Shown in pieces: positions 25,254-37,802 of a DNA stretch of 64,000 nt. The notes under the pieces were generated by a model. That model did no database searches. It saw nothing but the letters and a program-made list of their open reading frames with translations, and was not told where the DNA came from. The first letter of the stretch is position 1. Each line of letters starts with the position of its first letter. The DNA lies in the NCBI GenBank assembly GCA_021613535.1, contig CP075496.1, positions 4,898,001 through 4,962,000 of the forward strand, in the 5' to 3' direction. Source of the DNA: Adineta vaga. Its lineage: Eukaryota; Rotifera. Made by a program: the position numbers and the translations under genes.

Positions 25254-28200
25254 TCACACAGCATCAATATTTGTACAAAGTTCTCGAAGGACTTGTAAAT
25301 TTTTTGGCGACACCATTGAACTTGAACTTGCTTTATCAATAAGAACAGAACCAAGTTCAGTATACAGAGCAGTTGTTAATGTATGAATTGAAGAATTTAA
25401 ACTATTTGAACCACCAGCAGATGAAGTTATTGCAGTGGAGTTTTGACCACGTAATAAAGCTAATAATTTCCAATAAGTAGGTAATAGATGAATTTCAACT
25501 TGTTTCGGTTTACGTTGACAAACACGTGGAACAAGAGCTTGAACAATAATCAATAGAAAAAGATTGAACTTAAGAAAACAATATGACTTACAAGCTAGTT
25601 TCAAAACAATTTCGGGTCGAACACGTAGATTGCTATTTTGACTTAATGTACAAAGTGGTTGTAATAGGTAACCACTATCTATAGAACCAAAAAAAAAACC
25701 AATATTGTGAAAATGAAGGAGAAGAGAAAAAGATTGATTTTCTATACCGATATATTCAATTGCAACATCAATGATTTCTGAAGCTAATTGTGAAATTTCT
25801 CGATTTTTCGAAGCAATACTTTGTGCAATGATTGGTAATGTTGAATTAATCACAGTTGATAATGAATCAGCTAGGATTGGAACAAGTTGATGCATAGTAT
25901 TTAATGCTTTTAAAACCACTTTAGAATTCATATCTGCTAAACATTCATGAAAGCCATCGAAAATTTGAACGAGTGATTGAATAGCGATTTCCGTTTCTAA
26001 TTCACATAATTTTTGAAATTCTTCAATACCATGTAAACGTTCACGAAAATCTGAACTACGCATTTGTTTAGTCATTTTACGAATTTGTTCAGTTTGATCT
26101 GCACTGTTTAGTTTACGAATTGCTGAAAATTGATTGTTTATATTTCTAAAATATCGAATTACGAAAAGACTTATTCAAAGGAGATATTCGTTTTTCTTAC
26201 CCAGTCGTATTAATCTTATCTGATGATAAAGCACGTCGTCCATTATTTCTTGCAGATTCACTTGGAGTTTCACCTACTCCTCCCTAAATTTTCAATAGAA
26301 TCTTAATTTTATTCAGAACTTCAAACTTACTTTTGTACGAATATTATCTAAAATCTCACACATATGTGAATAAACAGTTGGATTAAGATAATGTTTCATC
26401 AATGGATCGAGTTCATCCGATGACATTAACATATGATAAATTTTTTTACCATACCATCTAATTAAATTATCATATACTTTTGTATGAATGTATTATTTAC
26501 ATACCTGATTTCGGGTGGTCCATCAGATGCAAATGTAGCAGCTACTTGTAATACACGTTCCGTGATATCACGAATGCCACTTAAAATTTTACTTGCACCC
26601 ATTTTTTCACAGACAACATAGATGTATTTAGCTGATGTTTTTCGTACAGCTGGACTACGATGACTAATAGACAAGAATAAGAAGAAATATGTTCACATGT
26701 TACCTATTTCTATTCGAAATTCTTACCTTGCTCCACCGGCTATTAATGCTTGTAATGCTTTTTGAAGTGTAACATTTTCAATCATTGTTTGAAGACATTT
26801 TTCAACATCATTTCTAAACATAGAAATATTTGACGTTTGTTTTCATGCAATATTTATAATACTAACCGAAAAAATTCATTACACTCTGCACTTTTTTGCA
26901 TGACAGCTTTGACTGTAATGTCTAATTCAATATCCATATTTCGTTTTAAATGTTTAAACATATCACAATATGTTGATAAGGCAAAACGAGCAACTTGTGA
27001 TCGAAGGTTTTTTACTTCTTGATTAAGTATAAGAACGACTGGATGTAAATTTTGAATGATTAAATCGGGATATTGAGCAATAAGACGTTGAAGTAAACCA
27101 AGACCAGAACATTTACGTTCCCAATCATCATTAGCAACTGATTCCATTGCTTCTCGAAAAACACCTCCAGGATTTCTTAATTGCTCAGTTACTCGATCTT
27201 CAGATAATGGTCGATTGAATGGTATACGTTGATCCGTTGATGATAATTCACGTTGATTATTAAATGTTTGAGATCGAGCCATTCTTTATATAATATATAT
27301 ATATATATATCGATAGAATATCGAACTATGAATTGTTACTTTTACTTACGTATTTTTATTACCACGTAAACGTTGTTGTGATGGAACATTTGGTAATATT
27401 GAAGTTATATTGGATTCAATTGGTCGTCGTGGTGTTGGTGGAAGTTCATTACCAACAGATGAAAGATCCGGTTGAGATGAATATCGACTTGTTGAAGTTG
27501 AAGATGTTGGAAGATCATTATCATAGACATTCTCTCCATTAGTATTCTGTTGATGAAGATGAACATGCCGACGACTTTGTTCTCGATCTTGACGGCGGCG
27601 CTCTTTTTGTTCGATTTTTTCCTGAGTTTTCTGTTGAACACGTAAACGAAATGATGCTGATAATGTTTGTCCCATATTAACAAACTGAATGACATCGTTG
27701 TTTATCTCATCTTTTGACAAATAGTTTTTCTTACTTGTTCATTTTCTTTTGAATCGCTATCGTATTCATCAGAAACCATTTCAAAATCTTCATTTTCTTT
27801 ACTTAATTGATCCATAAGTGTATTCATATTTTGAATTTTAGTCACATCTGATTCCATTCGTGTACGTAATGGAATTTGCACAGCTAAAATTTGAAAAAAA
27901 AGATGTTTTTCCTCTTTTCTAATTGCCATTGCAGGTTCTTACCTTTACCAACGACTCCAATATCTTGTCCATCATCAAAATTAGATGCATCTTCTAGATT
28001 CACATTTGTATGCGTTGCATTATTCAAAGGCGTGCTAATAACTGAACCTAAATTTTAAAAATTATTTCGACATTATTTTTAAATGAAGGGGAGAAAATGA
28101 AGAGTTCTCATTTGGTTACTTCTTCATCAAAATATTTTTTAATATGCTGAGTGAAAGACAAGGAAATATCATTGTTTAATGGTTGAATAAATTCCAAAAG

Positions 28201-31200
28201 AATAGAAAGAAAAAGAAAGATTGTTTTTATTTTTTTTCTTAAACTTTTGAGAAGTAAAAACATCATTTCTAATTTGAGATAAAGCTAAAATCTAAAAACA
28301 AGTTTTTACTGATGTACGCAAATGCGTAGAACTTTTCAAACCTAAGCATGTATGATTAAACTGTCTGTCTCTATTTTTATTATTGAAATGAAGAACGCAA
28401 AAGAAGTATTGTATTTTTATCTGGGTACTGTAGAAGAATCTTTCTGATGATAATCTTGGCTTCATGTTCCGAACATTTTTCAAATGATCTCTTATAGATT
28501 AAGGAGATGAAAATCTATTCTACTCTACGTTGTTGAGAAATGACGTTTTAGTAGGTCATTTTACAAAACAACGGAGGTTGTTTGTAATTATTCTTTGAGA
28601 GTTGATCATTGAACTATGAAATAGAAAAGCGGGATAAATATCTGATTACCTTTAATAAGTTTAGCTCGAGGTTTATTTATAGCTGGTTGTTTTTCTTCGA
28701 TGAATTCAGTTGATATCTGTTTAGTAGAATTTTTTTCTTCCATATAACCTATTCCAATTATTCCAACGTTTGGATTTGATGGTCGATGTGTGTTTCCACC
28801 ATTGGAAGCATATTCATTTGTATGTCGAGCTGATGAGGAAGGATCCGTTGGTGGTAACTGAGATTTATCAATTTTCGATTTCAAAGCTGAACGTGCAAGA
28901 CGTGGTCTAGTAGAAAACAATTGATCGTTATTATTCGATTGTATTGATCTAATAATGTAATAATTAAATAGAAAATTTGATTGAAGAGAACATGTATATA
29001 TATTTTATACTTTGAACTTCGATTTGTATCGTTTTCAATTTCACGTCCCGATTGAGAATAAACGCCACTTTCGTTGCTATTTTCTGGTGTTAAAGTTCGT
29101 GTTGATGCTAATTCTATTTCACTACCAGTACTAAATAATCGTTCAGCTTTACGTCTCGTTGAACTACTATGTACTGATCGAACGGGCTTTTTCGAATGTT
29201 GATGATCGTTCTAAATGATCAATTGCTTGTTGTCTTTTTTCTACTTTAAGAACATGATATCTTTACCTCAATTACACCGTCATCTGATGTGTTAATTGAT
29301 AGAGAACGTGATTCTATTGCACTTTCAATTCCTTCATCATGATCGAGTTCTAGTTCAAAATGACGTTTTGTTTGTATTGGTTGTTCGGATTGATGATGAA
29401 CTTGGGATGTAATTAAAAGACTGTGGGCAACTGGAAATCGATTTAATGATGGACGACGTGGCGCAGATGAACGAAGTTGAAGGATGTTGTTATGGTGATT
29501 TTCTACGCAATGATATATGTTTAGATATTAAATAATAGATGTTGCATAAAATGAAATACATTAAAATTATTCTCTTTTCAAGTATTCAGTTTATTCATCA
29601 AATAAAAAGGTTTTTCTTGTCGATCGCAAAGAAGTGAGGAAAAAGAAGAAGAAGAAGAGGTGTTTTTTATCCTGTATCATTAAGTTTAATTGATATACTG
29701 TGCGCAGTAACTTCCAGAAGATAATCTTTTCAAAAAAAGAAAGACTTTATCATCATGAGAAATTGATACTGAGGATATTCAGTAGAGAATTAATGAAAGA
29801 AGACTCTTATACCTTTAGAAAGAAAAAAACATCTAATTAAATTCATGAAGTTCGTTTTCTTTTGAAACTTTTACAAAATACAAAAAATTCTTTGCATTTT
29901 AATGAATACCTCCTACTGTGAAAACATCTATTTATATTATAAATAAATAATTGAAAGAAGATAAATTTCTCGGGGAAAAAAAGACACAAACCTTGCTGAC
30001 GATTGATTATAATCGATTCTTTTCGATGATTATTATTAGTTGATAATCTTTTTGTCCATTCATCAGAATGAACTTTATCTGCTAAAATCAATGGACGATA
30101 ATTTTTATTTCCAGTAATAGTAAAATCAAACGGTGGTGCACCGGATGGTACAATTATTGCTAGAAAAAAGTTCAGTCAAAATCTATCGATTTTAATCAGA
30201 CAACATCGAAAAATGTAACAGATATTATGCATCTTTAAACATGATTCAATATTCTTGCCTATATAAATAATGTTTATATATGTAGGTCAAATACTTCGTT
30301 TTGTCAGTGATATACATAAACAAAAGAAAATTTCTTGAATCTGTCAATGTCAGGTTTCATACTCGAAGGGCTACGAAAGATTAAAGTGAACATTTATGAT
30401 ATTTTTAATAGTATCTCTAAAAAACAGACAGCCAGAGAGGGGGCGAAAGAAAATTTAGACAAGGTCATGGACTTTTTTTAGTTATAAAATGATGAGATGT
30501 AAACAAGTTGGAAATTCATCATGTTCTCGTTCTCTACTACTGACATTTTGTTGACAAAATTATTTGTTTGTTTAAATATACCGATCGCTAGTCGTCTGAT
30601 GTGTAATTATAGAAGGAAAAAAATGAATCAACTTAGAGAAATTCGATTAAAAAAAGAGAAGCATTGATATTAAATCGAAGACTTACGATTTTTTGGTGGT
30701 TCATAATGATGATTCGACGAAGTAAATCGATGTAAATCATGATCAACATCAGATGCTTTCAATGGAGGTATTTCACGACTACGCATAACCTAAGAAGAAA
30801 ATGCAATGTGAAGATAAATGTTTATTTCTAACCAATAGAGATGGACAGCTTCTATTGAAGATCTGTTTCAGAAAATTATTCAATGTATCCTTTTACAAAT
30901 TGATATATTAATTAAAATCTTTCTATAAAATAACTACTAAGTAAAAAAATATGACATTTCAAAGACGTTTCTCTTTCTAATCATCTGTAATAACGGATGT
31001 AATGAATTTTTCTCTATAATAATCACAGATGATGTTCTTAGAAAGGAGAGGAAAAAAAAACCCTAGTCTTTGGTGAATCGAAATCCTATAGAATAATTGA
31101 CGTTCATAAGGATCTTTCTACAATGAAAATAATATCATGTCAACTATTAAACAATCAAAGAAAAATATTTTTTGAAAAATTTAATTAAAAAAATCCTTCT

Positions 31201-34200
31201 TGTAGCATAAAATGAAACTACAATCATCTGCTTGACTGCGAGAAAACTTGTCATCTTCGTATTTTGTATTAGTTGTTATAGCGACAAATTTCTTTCCGCT
31301 TCAGAACCCAACTACTTTCATTAATAAGAAACGTTCTTAATGACTGTAAAGATTTCTTATTCATTTTTCTTTGCACTTTCATCATTACAACAAAACATTA
31401 GGATATATTATTCATCATTGTCAAACTCTACAGCTGCAAACTATGAGTAGACATCGGCATTTCTCTCATGTTTAGTTTAATAATTCCTGATCAAGGTAAA
31501 AATCCTTTTTCTATCAAAAAGAAAGATGAGTTCGTTCGTTTTAACATGGATCTTTATATCGATATATATTAAATAAATATTAGAAAACTTACAAGAGTCG
31601 TCGAAGTGCGTGCAGCATGCATAGTAACGTCAAAGATGACCTGTCTGCTATGCTTCTAGCTCATTCGAAATGCACGCATGAGCATACAATTTATGATGAA
31701 ATGAAGAAACGAGTTGATATTTCTTTCTCGCTTCTTTTTTTTCTCTCTTTTTCTCGCTCATATTTTTTGTTTTTCTATATCCGGCTTACCAGTAATGTGG
31801 ATCGCCTAGACCAGTAAAAAAGATCTTCATCGTCGAGCATGAGCATCTCTCATTTAACACGCACAGATGTCAAGTCTAGTTTTTCAATAAGATCAATTGC
31901 CACAAAGAAAACACCAGATGACGATAATGATAAAGAAAAGAAAAAAATCGTTGTTTTTCTTTCTCTCTTTTCTAAAAAGTTTTCTTCGTAGAACTTGTTC
32001 ACTTAATAGAATACATGTCTCCGTAAAACAATAGCAATAGAGTAAAAATTGCAATCCTTTTTTTGTAACACACGTATGAAAGGCGACGACAACGATTGTC
32101 CTCCGGTTTTTTTCTTACTTCCTTCTTTCTTCATTTTGTATTTGGCAGTGATTATAGTCAGTTTTTAATAGGTTGAGGACGAATAGAAAGAAAAACATGA
32201 TAAATTAAAATAACGAGTAGATGAATAACAAGCTATTTTTGTTTTGAATTTTTAATTTACGTGGGCAACAATATTTTCTTTCAATGCTAGAGGCATGCAG
32301 GTGTGTTATATTATCGCTAGATCAACAGTTCTACGCATTTTTTATTTGAACATCTTGTTTTTATTGTTAAGTACTCTTAGTGGATACAGCATCTGTTAAG
32401 TTATCTTAACCTAGAAATTTAACCTTAAGTACTACTCATCTGTCAGGTATTTTCTCTCTAGTTCTAATATATACTAAATGGAGTATTAAATCGTATTTTT
32501 CAGATTCAATGAGACACAAATCTTTCGCATTCGACAGGCAGCAGATGAAAATGATCTAATCCTATTTACATCTCCATCTCGATCAACAATGCCTTTTGTA
32601 TCCGATAAAAAACTCAAACATTTATCTATAATCCTTTGTAAAATCTGCTTATGATTAAAACATAATCCTCGAGTCAAACGAGAAATCTTATGATGAAAGT
32701 CGAAATACAACAAAACTTACTGTGTCATTAGAAATTGTTTTGGTTGTTGAAGTTGCATAGGGCATTGTTAATTGAAGTAATTTATTATGTGTTGGTGTTA
32801 GTTTTGTTGATGATGGTGATGATTCAAGTGTTGTTGTTGATAATGTTCGTGGTGTTGGTGTAGAATTATTTGCCAATAAGATAAATTTTGAATCAGGATC
32901 ATTCGTTGTATTCGAATCACATACTAAACCTGGTGTGATATTACCTTTTCCAGTTAAGGATGGAAGTATATTTCGAAGTAAACGAAAACGTAATGCATTC
33001 AATGCATCCAAAGAAAGATTTTCAATTGATGATAAAAGTAAATTTATCGAATGATTCATTTCAAAAATGACAGTTGTCATTGGATTATATGAATTATGAT
33101 AACTGCATATAACTGTAAAACATTCAAGAGCGCCATGACGTAATTCACGACGAGTAGATATTAATAATGGAAGAAAATAAGTGGAGATTTTTGGTAGATT
33201 ATCATACTGATATTGACGATATTTTAATAAAGTTGCTGTAACAATAGCGAGCATTTCTAATTGAATACGATAATTATAAGAATGAAAATGATCATCGATT
33301 AATTCATTTAGAATTAATGGTGGTTGTACAAAGTTTTCGAGTAGAAGAACAAGACTAACACTTAATTTCTAGGAAAAATACGAAAAAGAAAAGTTATTTT
33401 CTTAGAAATAAGTATTACTATCATTTGTAATAGACAAATGATCTATTCTTTGGTTTCAATGTCCTTGAAGAAAGAAATTGACCTTGTCTCAAATTTCTCT
33501 CGAGAACATTTACGAAAATGTTTGTCCATGAAAAAATGATTTTGTTTTCCATTAGATTAAAAAAAGAAGTAAAAAACACTTACTGCTAATTGTCGATTAT
33601 TCGATTGACCATTGAGAAGAATATTTTTAAATGTTGTACAAATTGTTTGAAAGTTTTTTTTACAATACGTTACTTGTGCATGTTTTATAAGCCAACCAAG
33701 ACATGTGGAGAGAACGAGTTTGATTTTAATTGATGAATCAAATTCAATTGAAGTTAAATATGATAAAAGATCGAGTATAGTTGTTAGAAATGTATGTAAA
33801 GATTGATGAAATTCGAATTCATGATTCGGTGATAAATATTGTGTTCGAATCATTTGTAAATATTTCTCACAGGATTGTTTAAATTGTTCAAGATAATCTA
33901 AACGCATTGTTTCCAAAGCAGATGACCAATTTGAACGAATAGTATCAACAGTAGAATAAAAATCTACGCTATTATCATCGATAGTGGAAGTAGACTTAGG
34001 CATTGGAGATTGTAAACGAGGTTTACGATTGGATAATAAACTGTGAGTATTAGTAGAATTATGATTTGTATGTAAAAGAACAGCATTCATTTCTAAGTCA
34101 GAGAAAGTTTGTATTTTGTTTTCTCCGAAAAAAAAATATCATTTTTTACCTGATATATCTTTTATTTGAGTTGCTCGTGGAGTTTTATCATCATCTTCTT

Positions 34201-35064
34201 CTAAATCGGTATCAACAGAAATAATCTGTAAATGATCATCAGTTCGTGGTACATATGTACGATAGGCTTGCTGTAAAACAGATGAATAATTTGTCAGATA
34301 AGTATTGATACAATCTGTTCCTAAGATTCGTCGTATATGTTGAATGGAAGTTATTAAGATATCTTTATATGTTGGACGAAATGTATTGTCTTGTAAATGT
34401 TGTAGAAGAACTTCAAATATGGATGAAAGATTTTCATACTGATGTATAGTATTCAATAATTCTGTTAGGGATTGAATGGATATTACACGAACTCGAATAT
34501 TAGAAGATTTTAAACCATCGTGAAGATAGATATATAGAAATGTTCGAACATCTTGTGTTAAACGTATTTGTTTGCTTAAAATTTGAACTGTTAATGATTG
34601 AATATCATTAGATGTTGACGAGAAACATTGAATAATTTCTAGAGAGAAAAAATGAAAAGATTTATCATTGAAATAGGCGGGTTTTTTTCCCTGAACAAAC
34701 CTGGAAGATAAGTACGTTGATCATAATGATAAATATTCGATTGAATTTCTGATATAAGTGTTAAACAATTATATTGATATTCGGAATTATTCGTCTGTTG
34801 AAGAGTATTTATTAGAGATAATAAGATATCATGTCTTTGTGAAACGTCAAGTATTGTAGAGAGACGATCTCGTCGTGTATTTTTACACCAACGATTAACG
34901 GTTTGAACTTTATGTTCATGATTTGCCTCATTGAGAAGAATATCAATAAGTTGACTATCAGGTATAATTATATCAGTCTTATGTAGAAGGAATGCATTGG
35001 ATGAGGAAGAAGTCGAAGAACCGGAACCAGTTGACATTCTAGGAAGCGATGAAGCAAGAGCCAT
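25254..35064 (-). CDS. TOGARAM1: TOG-array microtubule regulator, TOGARAM1/crescerin
   Basis: One gene of about 20 exons spanning 9.8 kb. The 5' exons (35064-34701, 34638-34150, 34092-33584, 33368-32721) carry two TOG/HEAT blocks (RVISIQSLTELLNTIHQYEN, FKQSCEKYLQMIRTQYLS, RRELRHGALECFTVICSYHN). A 48-bp exon (31640-31593, starts VIFDVTMHAARTSTTL) joins them in frame to the Ser/Arg-rich linker exons (30790-27350), which include FSTRPRLARSALKSK. The 3' exons (27282-25254) hold two more TOG blocks: VANDDWERKCSGLGLLQRLI and SSDFRERLHGIEEFQKLC. TOG, TOG, linker, TOG, TOG is the order of animal TOGARAM1, which binds tubulin and sets cilium length and axoneme structure; role inferred from family. CLASP is the alternative, but its TOG spacing differs. 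The 32720-31641 intron (1.08 kb) is the largest. Final stop at 25254-25256. Confidence 0.82.
27292..27310. repeat. (AT)n microsatellite inside a TOGARAM1 intron
   Basis: About nine AT units in the short intron between the linker exon and the exon starting at 27282. Confidence 0.8.
31641..32720 (-). other. Large TOGARAM1 intron
   Basis: 1.08 kb intron joining the TOG2 exon (donor after 32721) to the 48-bp exon at 31640. The phases match (both 0). An intron this long is rare in a window where most are 50-80 bp. I see no gene on either strand inside it. Confidence 0.5.
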
Positions 35065-36012
35065 TGATGGCGATTAACATGAATGATCTGAAAGATTTCT
35101 TTTGTACAAGAAATAATGACGTCGAGCAACAAACAACATGAATGTTATTTCTCTTCTTCTTCTTCTCCTCAACACTTACTGTCTTGTTTATTCTACAAAC
35201 AAAAGAAAAAACAATACGAAAGGTAGCATAATCACTATGATGTAACCTTGGATAGATATTAAGAATGAGTTTATTCTTTTTATAGAAAGAAATCAGACCT
35301 TTCGAACCTTCTTATATATGATCAAAAGCAACAACACAAGAAAAAAGAAAAGAAAAAATGGTTTGTGAAATATGACGCGTATTCTTCACATTTAATTTTT
35401 CTTTTCTTACGAATTAAGATATACGGTTCGATATTCTGTTTGTTTCTTTAAAGACAACAAACGACAATAAAAGTGCTTTTACGGCATGACAGATATTCGA
35501 GTGCATAGCGACCGTGCCTAATACCTCTCGAAAGAATGCTAAAATCAATAGACAACTGTCGACCTCTATCCATAAATGAAAATATATCATTACTCATTGT
35601 ATCTACTTGCTCTTTTTAATCAGTATATATCTACTGAATTCTTTGTTATCGTCTTGGTAAGATACGTTTCATTGAAATACGATTCATTGATCTTTATCTT
35701 GCCGAAAATGAACACCGATGTCTCAGTTAAAAATATCAGAAACGATGACATAATTGTTAAACAAGCAAACAACAATAGTATGAATCGTGTTACTTTCAAT
35801 ATTCATTGCATTTCATTTATCTTCATACTAAAGAATTCTTTATCAATTCAATGCTAGTTTTAATATAGTCAAGTTTTGACTGAGAATAGAAGAATACAAC
35901 AAAATGAGTAAAGCTTGAATATGAAAAGAGAGAAAACCATAGAATTTCCTGCAAATGTTTGACGCCGGTAGTAAAACAAACAATCAGATCAAAATATTCT
36001 ACGAAAAACTTT
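35065..36012. other. Intergenic, TOGARAM1 promoter side
   Basis: 948 bp between the TOGARAM1 start and the end of the first PRA1 gene. AT-rich with purine-rich tracts. No gene seen. Confidence 0.5.
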
Positions 36013-36747
36013 TTATCGTCGCTTTGTCGTTGATTCTTCAGTTGGTTTAGCACCTAACCAACTAAGTAAAAGACCCATTGGAGTTGCTTGTAATGAAAGA
36101 CTTTCTACTGCATTTTCGGCTTTATTTTGTAAAGTTTGCGTTCGAGCTGTTGCATGACCAACAATCACTAAATAAGAATGAGATATAAGTGATCAAAGAA
36201 ATTCTTTCTATGCAAATAACTTACATGATAATGGAAGAGCAATACCAAGTAAAAAGATAAATACCGTTCCAAACATTTTAATAACCATAAATGCTATTAC
36301 GAGAAGTACTAGAAGCACTACAATGGGTCGATCATGAGCAAGTACTGTTAATGCAGTTCGTTGTTTAGTTGTAAAAACAAAACCAGCTAGAAGAACAGCA
36401 AAAACAGCAAGACCAAAAATTATTGCCGCTGGACGGAAGAAACTAAACATTCAAATAAAAATACAAAAGTTTTTTTTCAATATGATATAAAGAGAACATT
36501 ACGCGACTAATAAAAGAAAAGGTATGGCAATAGCGCCATAATTTGATTGATAATAAATCATATTTGCAATGACTTGGTTTTGTAATTCACCAAATTCACG
36601 TGGATTAAATGTTGGTTTTGACCATTCATTTCCTCCAACAAATTCACGTATGGAACGAATCTATTTGAAAATAAAAATACTTTTTTCCACAAATTTCTTG
36701 CTATAACTTACTGGTGGAATACGAAATTGATGTTCAGTATTTGCCAT
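36013..36747 (-). CDS. PRA1 family protein (ARL6IP5/JWA-like), copy 1
   Basis: Four exons (36747-36712, 36660-36503, 36442-36225, 36167-36013) give 188 aa, the same length as human ARL6IP5. The PRA1 domain shows PREFGELQNQVIANMIYYQS, then two hydrophobic hairpins separated by HDRPIVVLLVLLV. The C-terminal part has SLSLQATPMGLLLSWLG and ends TTKRR. PRA1-family proteins sit in ER/Golgi membranes, regulate Rab and Arl traffic and, for ARL6IP5, glutamate transporter exit from the ER. The lysine/arginine-rich tail may act in ER retention. Its neighbour at 36916-37635 is a diverged tandem paralogue on the same strand. Gene intact. Confidence 0.87.
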
Positions 36748-36915
36748 GATAGGGAGACAGGAAAATAAACAATTATCTAGAATAAAATGACTCTCGTTAG
36801 AAGAATAAAATCAATCATATGATAAGTATGATATCGGAAGACAAAACACAAAAGAAAGTATCGATAAAAAATAAAAAGGAAAAAAAAGTCATGTATGGTT
36901 TTAATTTGATTTGAT

Positions 36916-37635
36916 TTATTCTAATAAAGATGGGTTACGTAAACCAAGGGCACTAAGAAAGATACCCATTGGTGTTGCTTGAAGACTAACTAGATCAATT
37001 TTATTTGCAACTTTATTCGCTAAATTTCGTCGTCGTAAGGTGGCATGAAGAATAATTGCTAAAAAATATAAAAAGTAATTCAACACTAATATGAAAGTAT
37101 AAAATATACCTTGAATTGGTAAGACAATACCAAGAAAGAAAATAAATAATTTTCCCATAAAACTTAAAATGAAATAAGAAACACCAAGTACAGCAATAAG
37201 AACAATAATTGGTCGATCTTCTTTTGCTGAACGAAAGAAGTGTTCAACTGATGCGAAAGTATTATTATTAATTCGAGGTGATGATGATATATAAACAAAA
37301 CCCATTAATAAAGCTGAAACAACGACCAAACCGAAAAGAAAATCCACCGGATAGTTAATTCTAAAATAGAAAATTTTCAAATTGATATTCATTGCTATAA
37401 AAAAAAATATTTACCCGACTAGAAGAAATAGAGCAATACCAAAAACGAAATAATTTGTTTGATAGTAGATTAAATTACTAACAATTCGATTATTTAGTCT
37501 TGGAAAATCGGAAAAATTTGGTACATTCCATGTTGCATCCAAAAGAAAATCGTTTATTGATCGAAATTGTGCAAAACGTAAATCATTGGGTGAATTGATT
37601 TGATCTCGAATTTCTCGTGTTATATCACGACGCAT
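36916..37635 (-). CDS. PRA1 family protein (ARL6IP5/JWA-like), copy 2
   Basis: Three exons encode an N-terminal FRSINDFLLDATWNVPNFSD, the PRA1 motif RIVSNLIYYQTNYFVFGIAL, two hydrophobic hairpins around EDRPIIVLIAVLGVSYFIL, and VSLQATPMGIFLSALGL near the end. The shared C-terminal motif LQATPMG with copy 1 marks it as a tandem duplicate; the rest is strongly diverged. I start it at 37635 (MRRDITREIRDQINS); an in-frame upstream ATG at 37662 is possible. The gap between the two copies is just 168 bp, so they are either closely spaced genes or an old tandem pair. Same membrane-traffic role inferred. Confidence 0.82.
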
Positions 37636-37802
37636 ATTTATCTGAAAAATAGATACATACATTTGAGGAATGAATGAGTATCTTTAAGATATTTCTTTTC
37701 AAATAAACATAACAAGAAATAGGTCAAGAACAACAATAACAATGACAAGAACAAAAACGAAATACATACAGTCATCCGTTTGTACAAATAAATAAAATTA
37801 TA

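Noticed and set aside
25254-27720. CLASP as the identity of the 3' TOG exons
   Set aside because: Joining the upstream TOG exons gives the TOGARAM1 order, and the linker motif RPRLARSALKSK fits TOGARAM1 better.
36013-37635. The two PRA1 genes as alternative exons of one gene
   Set aside because: Each has its own full set of exons, start and stop; only the domain family is shared.
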